Part shown: positions 6,666 to 12,335 of the stretch, piece after piece
How positions within the stretch are numbered: position 1 is the first letter of the stretch
How the letters are laid out: each line of letters begins with the position of its first letter
NCBI GenBank assembly: GCA_023256405.1
Contig: JAGDXK010000002.1
Coordinates: 1 to 12,335 of the forward strand
DNA from: Nitrososphaerales archaeon
Lineage (GTDB): Archaea > Thermoproteota > Nitrososphaeria > Conexivisphaerales > UBA164
DNA length: 12,335 bases
Direction of reading: 5' to 3'
Made by a program: the position numbers and the translations under genes
The notes under the pieces: model-generated
Databases searched by the model: none
Told to the model about the DNA's origin: nothing
What the model saw: only the letters and a program-made list of their open reading frames with translations

Positions 6666-7908
6666 GTACTATGCCACCCTCGAATACGAACGCCTGGTCC
6701 GATACCTGTCTTGCGAACCAATCCTCCTGAGTAACAACGATGACCGAGGAGCCGGATTCTCTGGCCTGCCTTATGAAGTCGGTTATCGCAATTATGCCAG
6801 CCCGGTCTTGGCCCTCTGTTGGCTCGTCAAGCACGTAGAGGTCTGGATCCTTTGCGGCTGATGAGGCCAGGGCAAGCCTTACCCTCTCTCCACGGGAGAG
6901 CGAATGAGGAAGCCTATCCTCCTTTCCCTTCAGCCCAAAGTGCTCAAGGCTCTGGCTTATTAGATCGTCTCTATTGGCCTCATAGGAGACTTCTCTGTAC
7001 ACGGTCTCCTCAAGAAACTGAAGCTCTGGCGATTGAAGCATGAAAGATGTTGAGCCTCTTCTTTGGTATCTGCCCCGTGGCCTGAGCATGCCTGCTATTA
7101 TCTTGGCCAGCGTTGACTTTCCGGACCCGTTGGGACCCACAAAGGATATGACCTGACCAGGCTGCACCTCAATTTTAATATCGCTTAGGACAGGGGGACC
7201 GCCCTCGTACGAGAAGCTCATGTCCACGCCCTTAAACAGCGGCCCTTCGGCTTTCTTCCTTGCAAAGCTAAAACTCTGAAGATTTAGCTGATATGGTGTC
7301 TCATTTAACGGAAGCACGGAATCAGCATAGCTTTCCAGAAGCTCGGTTCTGTGCTCAGCTATTACGCACGTTATGCCTTTTTCCTTCAGCATCTTTAGCT
7401 CGCTCAGGAATGACCTTCTTGACTTGCCGTCAAGGTTGGCAAGGGGCTCATCAAAGACAATAAGCTTGTAGCCACCAAGCAGAGCTGATGCTATTGCTAC
7501 CTTCTGGGCCTCGCCGCCGCTCAGGTTCAGCACGCTTTTGTCAAGAACGCTCTTCAGATTAAACAGCTCGATCACCTCCTCGAGCCTGTCCTCATCGGGG
7601 CCCTTCCAAGTAAGCTCCGTTAAAACGTCAAACCCGAGGAAGGAGACTGACGGGTCCTGAGGAACGTAGTACACCAGGCCCCTTTTTAGGGCTTCGCGGG
7701 GATCCATTCCAAACACTTTTATTTCCCCAAGGATCTTTGCGTTAACGTACTCATCGACGAACCCAGCCAGAGAATAAAGCAGGGAGGTCTTGCCTGAGCC
7801 CGTGGGGCCGGATATAATGCCGACCTCGCCCTCGCCAAGCTCCCAGCTAACATCATCTAAAACCCTTCTGCCATCATAACTGAAACTAAAATCCCGTATA
7901 ATGAGCAT
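6649..7908 (-). CDS. ECF transporter ATPase, two fused nucleotide-binding domains (YkoD-like)
   Basis: From the ATG at 7908 the product has 419 residues with two ABC domains in one chain. NBD1: Walker A GPTGSGKT (34-41), Q84, signature LSGGE (129-133), Walker B LIVFDEP (149-155), H186 in AEHR. NBD2: Walker A GPNGSGKS (258-265), Q292, signature LSRGE (337-341), Walker B YVLDEP (358-363), but VTQED where the H-loop His is expected (Q394). The halves are therefore functionally unequal. Fused ATPases of this plan occur in YkoEDC-type ECF systems, which in bacteria carry thiamine precursors; substrate here is unknown. The ORF stays open 21 codons further upstream, but that stretch crosses the divergent promoter and overlaps the next gene. 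The ATG at 7908 opens the ABC fold directly (MLIIRDFSF), with a TATA about 28 nt upstream. Confidence 0.9.
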   Translation of the reverse strand: MLIIRDFSFSYDGRRVLDDVSWELGEGEVGIISGPTGSGKTSLLYSLAGFVDEYVNAKILGEIKVFGMDPREALKRGLVYYVPQDPSVSFLGFDVLTELTWKGPDEDRLEEVIELFNLKSVLDKSVLNLSGGEAQKVAIASALLGGYKLIVFDEPLANLDGKSRRSFLSELKMLKEKGITCVIAEHRTELLESYADSVLPLNETPYQLNLQSFSFARKKAEGPLFKGVDMSFSYEGGPPVLSDIKIEVQPGQVISFVGPNGSGKSTLAKIIAGMLRPRGRYQRRGSTSFMLQSPELQFLEETVYREVSYEANRDDLISQSLEHFGLKGKEDRLPHSLSRGERVRLALASSAAKDPDLYVLDEPTEGQDRAGIIAITDFIRQARESGSSVIVVTQEDWFARQVSDQAFVFEGGIVHEAVP

Positions 7909-7963
7909 TGATGAAGTTTTGCATAAGAAAGATATAAATATTTGGATGGATGATCCATCCAAC
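7909..7963. promoter_or_regulatory. Shared divergent promoter of the ECF module
   Basis: A single near-symmetric AT element, ATATAAATAT (7932-7941), reads as a TATA box on either strand. Its centre is about 28 nt from both the ATPase ATG (7908, minus) and the candidate S-component ATG (7964, plus). Neither gene has an SD, so both are probably leaderless. The plus side has purine-rich AAGAAAG as a possible BRE. Confidence 0.6.
7942..7962. repeat. Perfect 9+3+9 bp inverted repeat, candidate repressor operator
   Basis: Arm TTGGATGGA, spacer TGA, arm TCCATCCAA: all nine pairs match and pairing stops one base further out. It abuts the TATA element and ends one base before the plus-strand ATG, so it covers the expected transcription start of the S-component gene. 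That position is typical for archaeal repressors that block polymerase loading. For the minus-strand ATPase gene it lies upstream of the TATA, where a bound protein could interfere with TFB or activate. The regulator and effector are unknown; the transported vitamin is a natural guess. Confidence 0.65.
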
Positions 7964-8680
7964 ATGAACAAAAATCAATCATCGATGATCGTTCTATTTT
8001 TTCTAGCGTTAGCCGTTCTCCTAGCCCTGCTCTATCTTGACTTTTACCTCTACGGTACAAATAAGCTTCTAAGCGAGAAAATCACGATTACGGAATCGTT
8101 GCTGGTGGTTGGGCTTGGAGCGTTCGTCGTCAGAAAGCAGCTCAGGGGGGCTTTCAGGCCAAAAATTATAGCGCTATCGGTAACTTTCGGAGTTCTGCTC
8201 TATGCAGCCCAGTGGGCCATCGCTTACGTTCCGGCCTTTGTCTGGTACACTCCGCCTATAAGCTATTTTGCAACAGCAATTCTTGTTTATCTGCCACAGG
8301 GTCTGATAGTCAGTGCTTTAATCGTGCTGACAGATTTTACACCAGGCTCGATCTTTCTAATGATAGTCCCCTTTTACGTTATTTCGATGATTGCCTTCTT
8401 TAATCCCATCTGGACTCCCTTCTACTTTGCGATGGCCTCCATGGCCGAAGTGTTTCTCACCGTTGGAAGAGACGGAAAGCTGAGCGCGATCCTTTCATCC
8501 TCAGCCTTCAGCCTTGCAGATGCGGCCTTCGCATCGCAGTTCATGCTTTTTAACTTTGGGGTTTATCAGCCGCCACAGGTGCAGCTGCTTTCAGCCCTTG
8601 TGGACGTTGTCTTTTCGGTAATAGGAGCTGCCCTGGGCATTGGTGTTGGCATGAAGGCTAAGCAGGCCTGGAGGCCCTGA
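7964..8680 (+). CDS. Membrane protein, candidate ECF S (substrate-binding) component
   Basis: The 238-residue protein is strongly hydrophobic with about six or seven predicted membrane segments (roughly 8-30, 42-57, 67-90, 100-123, 127-150, 155-167, 205-230). I do not recognise a specific family motif. The call rests on size, membrane character and position: it is divergent from, and shares a promoter with, a fused ECF ATPase and T protein that otherwise lack a substrate-binding partner. Aromatic clusters such as AFVWYTPP (91-98) and FFNPIWTPFYF (145-155) could line a ligand pocket. I chose the ATG at 7964 over the earlier in-frame ATG at 7901 because that one precedes the TATA box, overlaps the ATPase gene and would add a charged 21-residue extension. 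The 3' end overlaps the DedA gene by 23 nt. It could be an unrelated membrane protein. Confidence 0.6.
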   Translation: MNKNQSSMIVLFFLALAVLLALLYLDFYLYGTNKLLSEKITITESLLVVGLGAFVVRKQLRGAFRPKIIALSVTFGVLLYAAQWAIAYVPAFVWYTPPISYFATAILVYLPQGLIVSALIVLTDFTPGSIFLMIVPFYVISMIAFFNPIWTPFYFAMASMAEVFLTVGRDGKLSAILSSSAFSLADAAFASQFMLFNFGVYQPPQVQLLSALVDVVFSVIGAALGIGVGMKAKQAWRP

Positions 8681-9362
8681 GCGACATAGCTGCGTATATG
8701 ATGAAAGCAACCGCCGCTCCCAGAGCTGCCGGCACAAGAAACCTGTTAAGCAGCTGTATTGCTGATTCCCAGTTCTGCCCAAGGGCTATACCTATGTACA
8801 CAAGAACAAGGCTCCACAGAAACGAGCCAAGAAAAGTGCAGAAGAGAAAGCTAGTTAAGCTCATTCTGAAGGCCCCAGCTGGAAAGGAAATAAGAGTTCT
8901 CATGCCTGGAAGCATTCTCGTGATGAAGACCGCCAGGGCTCCGTATTTCCTGAACCACCCTGTAGCCCTCCTTATGTTTGCCTGGCTTAGAAGGTTCCTC
9001 TTTTCCAGTCCCTCAATGCCTATCAGCATTCCTATGTAGTAGTCAACGAGTGACCCTAGAAGTGATCCAGCATTTGCAGCGACCAGGACAGCAACAAGGC
9101 TCATTTTTCCCGAAGCCACGAGAAACCCAGAAAGAGGAAGAATCACCTCTGATGGTATCGGCAGTGATGAGCTCTCTAGCGTCATCAGGACAAAAACGAG
9201 AAGCGGACCCCCATCCACCACCATCCTAGCCGTCCACTTTGGTATTATAGCTATCAGCTCGTAAAGCGGTCCGTAGCCAAAGCTGCCCTGCCTGTAGAAA
9301 ATAAGAGCGATCAGAAATACTGCAACCCCTGCAGCCGAGCTTATAGTCTTGCTGCTGGGCAA
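8658..9362 (-). CDS. DedA/VTT-family membrane protein
   Basis: The 234-residue protein has the DedA hallmarks: ESSSLPIPSEVILPLSGF (63-80, the re-entrant segment with its conserved Glu and Pro) and FITRMLPGMRTLISFPAGAF (146-165, the F-x-R-x-x-P-x-x-R...AG motif). Several membrane segments surround them. Family members move lipids across the membrane; in bacteria some recycle undecaprenyl phosphate, so in an archaeon polyprenyl/dolichyl phosphate is a possible cargo (inference). The predicted TTG at 9362 is one base after the DUF59 stop, with GAGGGAAAG about 11 nt upstream. An internal start is possible, since the first membrane segment (9-23) lies before the conserved core. It is the last gene of a minus-strand run that also contains a polyprenol-kinase-like gene, and its end overlaps the convergent ECF S gene. 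Confidence 0.88.
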   Translation of the reverse strand: MPSSKTISSAAGVAVFLIALIFYRQGSFGYGPLYELIAIIPKWTARMVVDGGPLLVFVLMTLESSSLPIPSEVILPLSGFLVASGKMSLVAVLVAANAGSLLGSLVDYYIGMLIGIEGLEKRNLLSQANIRRATGWFRKYGALAVFITRMLPGMRTLISFPAGAFRMSLTSFLFCTFLGSFLWSLVLVYIGIALGQNWESAIQLLNRFLVPAALGAAVAFIIYAAMSLRASRPA

Positions 9363-9363
9363 T

Positions 9364-9681
9364 TTAACCAGACTTTCCCTCTAAAGCTTCCCTAATAGCT
9401 TCGTTGATCTGATCAGCCATATAATGATCCAGGAGCTTGAACTTTATCCTCTTAACTTCTGGCACCTTCTTTATCGCTTCAACTACGTCGTTCGCAAGCT
9501 GATACGCAAGCATGGCAGGGCAGGCCGGAGTGGTCATCCTGACCTCGATGTCCACGGTGCCATCATCGTTCAGCTCAAGCTTCTGAACCAGATTAAGGTC
9601 CAGTATTGAAACGCCAACCTCTGGATCAATGACGTACGAGAGGTTCTCCCAGATCTGGTCAAGGACCTTCTCTTTATTCAT
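9364..9681 (-). CDS. MIP18/PaaD-like (DUF59) protein, probable iron-sulfur assembly factor
   Basis: From the ATG at 9681 the product has 105 residues. It shows the DUF59 pattern: IDPEVGVSILDLNLV (18-32), then a strand pair, then MTTPACP (49-55) with the conserved Cys54, then a helix and strand with KKVPEVKRIKFKLL (71-84). Members include SufT, MIP18 and PaaD, which help mature Fe-S proteins; archaeal copies are commonly found alone or near Nbp35/ApbC ATPases, none of which is seen here. The frame is open to a TTG at 9723. However, a TATA-like AAATAATAGA (minus, 9713-9704) lies about 27 nt before the ATG at 9681, which favours that start and a leaderless transcript. DedA follows after one base. 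The exact client is unknown. Confidence 0.85.
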   Translation of the reverse strand: MNKEKVLDQIWENLSYVIDPEVGVSILDLNLVQKLELNDDGTVDIEVRMTTPACPAMLAYQLANDVVEAIKKVPEVKRIKFKLLDHYMADQINEAIREALEGKSG

Positions 9682-9703
9682 TGATAAATCATAGTTCAGG
9701 CCT

Positions 9704-9713
9704 CTATTATTTT
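9704..9713 (-). promoter_or_regulatory. TATA-like element for the DUF59-DedA pair
   Basis: AAATAATAGA on the minus strand with an A-rich upstream flank (the BRE position), centred about 27 nt from the ATG at 9681. No SD precedes that ATG. It implies an internal promoter in the minus-strand gene run. Confidence 0.4.
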
Positions 9714-9742
9714 TTTCCTGCAATTTATTTCTGGCCGTTAAA

Positions 9743-10543
9743 TCAGACCCTGTAGAGCTCGGGCCTTCTCTGCCTGAGCAGAGGCAGTGATTCCCTGACT
9801 TCCGCTATTCTGCTGGCGCTAACCAAGACGTTCAAAACCTCTTCTCCTTCCGATGCCCTCGCCTTTATCACTCCAGCAGGGTCTGCGGCAAGGGCGATCC
9901 CAGTGTACGCTCTGCCTATCTGATTAGCGGTCAGGACGTAAACTGTGTTTTCCATGGCTCTCGCGCTTGCAAGCGTAATCCACTGCTCCTCCTTGTTGTA
10001 TCCCTTGAGCCAAGCAGCGGGCACCACTATTGCATCGGCTCCCTTTAGCGAAAGGGTTCTTGCTATTTCAGGGAACCTGATCTCATAACATATCATTACA
10101 CCAACCCTGAAACCTTTCACCTCGAAGGTAACTAACGGGTTATCGGATTGCCTGAGCAGGCCTGATTCATCAAACCCAAGCGCCCTGAAAAGATGGGTTT
10201 TTCTGTATCTGACAACCTGTTTGCCATCAGGGCCTATAACGAAAGCCGTGCTGTACATCTTTGGCGGGCTTTCACTTCTTTCGTACACGCCGATGACTAT
10301 CCACTTTCCTTCATCTCGCGCCTTCTCAGACAGGGTTGTCATAAACTCAGAGCTCTCGTGTTCTGCGTTTTCATATGCCTGATAAGGGCTCATGCCCGAG
10401 GGGTTAAAGTTGGTGAACTCAGGAAACACTATTAGATCAGAAGGACTTCTTTCGATTATGTCTGTCACCTTCTTTAGATTCTCCTGCTTGTCCTCAGAGC
10501 TTTCCATCTGAACCAGCGAGACGCTCAGGCTCACAAAGAACAT
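9743..10543 (-). CDS. Nitrilase-superfamily carbon-nitrogen hydrolase
   Basis: The 266-residue protein contains the full Glu-Lys-Cys triad: E42 in VFPEFTN, K115 in RYRKTHLF and C152 in MICYEIRFPE. The fold-typical ends are also present (SLVQM near the start, RRPELY near the stop). Such enzymes hydrolyse amides or nitriles in the cytoplasm. The IRFPE context is like omega-amidase, Nit1/Nit2 and deaminated-glutathione amidase branches, which repair metabolic by-products; I cannot assign a substrate. The ATG at 10543 is 3 nt after the stop of the kinase-like gene, indicating cotranscription. There is no clear SD, and a GTG three codons later (VSLSVSLVQM) is an alternative start that gives a more usual N-terminus. 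Confidence 0.9.
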   Translation of the reverse strand: MFFVSLSVSLVQMESSEDKQENLKKVTDIIERSPSDLIVFPEFTNFNPSGMSPYQAYENAEHESSEFMTTLSEKARDEGKWIVIGVYERSESPPKMYSTAFVIGPDGKQVVRYRKTHLFRALGFDESGLLRQSDNPLVTFEVKGFRVGVMICYEIRFPEIARTLSLKGADAIVVPAAWLKGYNKEEQWITLASARAMENTVYVLTANQIGRAYTGIALAADPAGVIKARASEGEEVLNVLVSASRIAEVRESLPLLRQRRPELYRV

Positions 10544-10546
10544 TGC

Positions 10547-11221
10547 TCAGTACAGGCTTTTAAGGAATTGCGGCAGAAATGCCTTGAAAAGAAAGAGGAC
10601 AAGAAGGGACGCGAGCGGTATCATTATGTTATCATCCACAAGCTTTTGCTTCTCAGCGAGCGCCCCAATAATCCCTGATATCATGCCCCCATAGCCCAGA
10701 ACGGCGCCTATTGGGAGAACGGTCAGGATCATCGCTACTGTTCCTTCAATACCCTTGTGCCTTCTTCCAGAAACCAGAGTCCTAGCTATGCCTGTTACCC
10801 CGTCGCCAAATGACATAAAAGAAGCTGGAAGCACACCAAACCAGGGCGAGCCACTCAGCAGCCAGCCAGCCAGAATCGAGATTCCCCACATTACTGTAAA
10901 ATTGACCTCATACTGGTTGTTGGTCTCCTGAAACCACTCCATCATCCTTCCGTTTTTCCTCCTAAACACGAGCATTGAGGTCAGCATAAGGCTGAGAATG
11001 AATGGCGTGTAGGGCTCCCTGTAGATGAACGGCACGAGAAGGGCCACCACGCCTCCTCCCAGTATGTGAATGGACTTCCTGCTTATGTACCTGGCAGAAA
11101 CTGGGTCCTTTTTACTTGAAACGACATGTGAAAATACTAGCCTTGAAATGTAAAGTACAACGAGCATGACCCAGATGATCAGCACAAATGTTACTGTTAG
11201 ATCAAAGGCCACATAATCCAC
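10547..11221 (-). CDS. CTP-dependent polyprenol/dolichol kinase-like membrane protein (SEC59/DGK1/VTE5 family)
   Basis: The 224-residue integral membrane protein carries the family signatures: SRKSIHILGGG (47-57), SFGDGVTGIAR (137-147) followed by RRHKGIEGTVAM (153-164), and a C-terminal EKQKLVDDNIMIPL (190-203, the 'E...DN..IP' motif). These form the CTP-binding active site of dolichol kinase, diacylglycerol kinase Dgk1 and phytol kinase. In archaea the likely substrate is a polyprenol, dolichol or geranylgeraniol, feeding lipid-linked sugar carriers or isoprenoid salvage. About six membrane segments are visible. The start is GTG at 11221 with a TATA-like TTATTAAC (11252-11245) about 28 nt upstream and no SD, so probably leaderless. 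It leads the run with the nitrilase gene 3 nt behind. Alternative: a phosphatidate (CDP-archaeol-type) cytidylyltransferase relative. Confidence 0.85.
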   Translation of the reverse strand: MDYVAFDLTVTFVLIIWVMLVVLYISRLVFSHVVSSKKDPVSARYISRKSIHILGGGVVALLVPFIYREPYTPFILSLMLTSMLVFRRKNGRMMEWFQETNNQYEVNFTVMWGISILAGWLLSGSPWFGVLPASFMSFGDGVTGIARTLVSGRRHKGIEGTVAMILTVLPIGAVLGYGGMISGIIGALAEKQKLVDDNIMIPLASLLVLFLFKAFLPQFLKSLY

Positions 11222-11341
11222 GGTTTAAATTAGAAAGATTCTCCGTTAATAAGCTTTCGTCAGCAATCGCAACATAATGCCTAGCACATGTTTCATGCAG
11301 GAACCTCAATACTTTTTAAGAAGTAAAAGCCCTGGTTAGAT
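11222..11341. promoter_or_regulatory. Divergent promoter region between kinase-like gene and SemiSWEET
   Basis: This 120-bp gap has a TATA-like TTATTAAC on the minus strand (11252-11245), about 28 nt from the GTG at 11221, and CTTTTTAAG on the plus strand (11312-11320), about 25 nt from the ATG at 11342. Both starts lack an SD, matching leaderless transcripts. The centre (11254-11305) shows no tRNA, hairpin or long repeat; a 20-codon ORF there looks random. Confidence 0.55.
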
Positions 11342-11596
11342 ATGTTAGAGATCGAGGCTATAGGTTTCATAGCAGGGTTTCTCACCACAGCATCCTATGT
11401 TCCAGAGGTCATCAGGGTTGCCAGAACTAAGGACACCCAAGGAATATCACTAACGTGGCTTATCGCACTGCTGGTCGGAGTTGTTCTGTGGCTATTATAT
11501 GGCGTCTATATCGGCTCGTACCCTGTAGTTATAGCAAACGCAATCACTGCGCTCCTCGTTTCTACAATGCTTGCATTAAAGTTAAAATACACCTGA
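11342..11596 (+). CDS. SemiSWEET / PQ-loop family sugar transporter
   Basis: At 84 residues with three membrane helices (about 5-24, 37-56, 61-80), this is the size of a SemiSWEET, which dimerises to form a sugar uniporter in the cytoplasmic membrane. Conserved features: ASYVPEVIRVARTKDTQGIS (17-36), matching the PQ-loop helix 1 and following loop but with Glu in place of the Gln of 'PQ'; LWLLYG (49-54) in helix 2; and N66 in helix 3, the pocket asparagine of the family. The ATG at 11342 is about 25 nt from its TATA element, so the message is probably leaderless and monocistronic. Its TGA directly abuts the convergent trpC stop. Substrate (mono- or disaccharide) unknown. Confidence 0.88.
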   Translation: MLEIEAIGFIAGFLTTASYVPEVIRVARTKDTQGISLTWLIALLVGVVLWLLYGVYIGSYPVVIANAITALLVSTMLALKLKYT

Positions 11597-12335
11597 TCAC
11601 GCCCTGATCAGTTCCCTCAAAAGCTCCCGGTTCTTTACAAGCGCTGTTCCTATAAGAAAGGCATCTGCTCCTGCCTCCTTAAGCTCTTTTATAGCTTTAG
11701 GTGAGTCTATGCCGCTTTCTGCAACCTTTATGTATCTGCTGGGCACAAGCTCTAGAATTCTCCTCTGGTGCTCTCTGCTTACCTTTAGTGTGAAGAGATC
11801 CCTTGCGTTAACCCCTATTAGCTTGGGCTCGAGACTCAGCGCTCTTTCAACATCCTTTTCATCATGAACCTCCACAAGAGCTTCTAGGCCCAGTGATTCA
11901 GCATACCTGTAGAGGTCTTGAAGCTCCTGATCGTTTAAAATCCTGACTATGAGCAGAACAGCATCCGCGCCAAGCGCAAAACCTGCATCTATCTGCTTTC
12001 TGCTCACTATAAAGTCCTTCATCAGTACTGGCAGGCCTGACAGCGATGAAACATGTCTAAGCAGCTCGTAGGAGCCACCGAAGTACTTTGGCTCAGTAAG
12101 AACGCTCAGCCCAGAGGCCCCGCCTTCAGAAACGTATCTGACGTATTCATCTACGTTCAGGGCCTCAGCTTTAAAGCCCGATGGCGACGACCTCTTTACT
12201 TCAGCAATAATCGCGTTCCCAGCGGACTTGGACCTTTCAATGCTTTCTGTTAAGGACGTAATCCTCTTTCGTCTTTCCTCCCGTGGAGCCTCCCTTTGCT
12301 TTGAGCTGGCAATGATTTCCATAAGCCAGCCTGGC
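11597..12335 (-). CDS. trpC: Indole-3-glycerol phosphate synthase, 5' end off the window
   Basis: TrpC closes the indole ring from CdRP in tryptophan synthesis. Counting from the ATG at 12322, the TIM-barrel catalytic set is complete: E41 and K43 in IIAEVKRSSPSG, K102 in LMKDFI, E151 in LVEVHDE, N172 in GVNARDL and E202 in VAESG, plus the phosphate-binding GTAL (225-228). The frame stays open upstream of that ATG to the window end and encodes P-G-W-L. This matches the GWL segment near the start of Sulfolobus-type IGPS, where it precedes the first helix. I therefore treat the ATG at 12322 as internal and the true start as lying beyond 12335. Its stop (TCA on the plus strand) abuts the SemiSWEET stop, forming TGATCA. 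Other trp genes are presumably off the right edge. Confidence 0.93.
   Translation of the reverse strand, partial: PGWLMEIIASSKQREAPREERRKRITSLTESIERSKSAGNAIIAEVKRSSPSGFKAEALNVDEYVRYVSEGGASGLSVLTEPKYFGGSYELLRHVSSLSGLPVLMKDFIVSRKQIDAGFALGADAVLLIVRILNDQELQDLYRYAESLGLEALVEVHDEKDVERALSLEPKLIGVNARDLFTLKVSREHQRRILELVPSRYIKVAESGIDSPKAIKELKEAGADAFLIGTALVKNRELLRELIRA

Noticed and set aside
7942..7962. Intrinsic terminator or riboswitch stem for the inverted repeat
   Set aside because: No U-run follows, and it sits between TATA and start codon where the leaderless message would not contain it; an operator fits better.
7901..7963. 21-codon N-terminal extension of the candidate S component from the ATG at 7901
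   Set aside because: It would start upstream of the TATA element, run through the operator and overlap the ATPase gene. The ATG at 7964 fits the promoter and the first membrane helix.
7909..7971. 21-codon N-terminal extension of the ECF ATPase up to 7971
   Set aside because: This would be encoded across the promoter and operator and would precede the normal ABC-domain start; the ATG at 7908 has the right TATA spacing.
11277..11339. 20-codon ORF in the gap before SemiSWEET
   Set aside because: Short, without an SD, overlapping the SemiSWEET TATA element and with no hydrophobic or other recognisable pattern.
1..12335. Mobile elements, CRISPR arrays, tRNA/rRNA genes, attachment sites
   Set aside because: No transposase or integrase motifs, no regularly spaced repeats, no cloverleaf-like or rRNA-like sequence, and no gene-free stretch long enough to hide them.

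Overview
This window is a compact archaeal chromosome segment. Evidence for an archaeon is the 2-phospho-L-lactate transferase (F420 pathway) at the left edge, TATA-like elements about 25-28 nt upstream of start codons that lack Shine-Dalgarno (SD) sequences, GGTGAT-type SD sites inside operons, and heavy use of AGG/AGA and ATA codons. The IGPS and the SMC/kleisin/kite set look like those of TACK-type thermophiles. That lineage call is inference only, and I cannot name a genus.

Left part (1-4004). cofD (partial) follows a HIT-family gene on the minus strand. Divergent from them is a tight plus-strand operon of three overlapping genes: a short SMC-family ATPase whose motifs resemble eukaryotic Smc5/Smc6, a kleisin-like protein, and a tandem winged-helix 'kite' protein reminiscent of Nse3/MAGE. 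Together they look like a complete but minimal Smc5/6-like complex. This is the most interesting system in the window.

Middle (4029-8680). An ABC-2 exporter pair comes first. Its ATPase gene carries a frameshift that cuts off the C-terminal tail. It converges on an ECF vitamin-type uptake module made of a fused two-domain ATPase plus a T protein on the minus strand and a divergent candidate S component on the plus strand. The two ECF transcription units share a 55-bp gap holding one near-symmetric TATA element and a perfect 9+3+9 bp inverted repeat placed like a repressor operator.

Right part (8658-12335). A minus-strand run encodes a polyprenol-kinase-like membrane protein, a nitrilase-family amidohydrolase, a MIP18/PaaD-like (DUF59) protein and a DedA-family membrane protein. 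Divergent from this run is a SemiSWEET sugar transporter. Convergent with SemiSWEET is trpC, whose 5' end runs off the window. No tRNA, rRNA, CRISPR array, insertion sequence or integration site was seen. No gene-free stretch exceeds 300 bp; the longest gaps (about 120 bp) are two divergent promoter regions.
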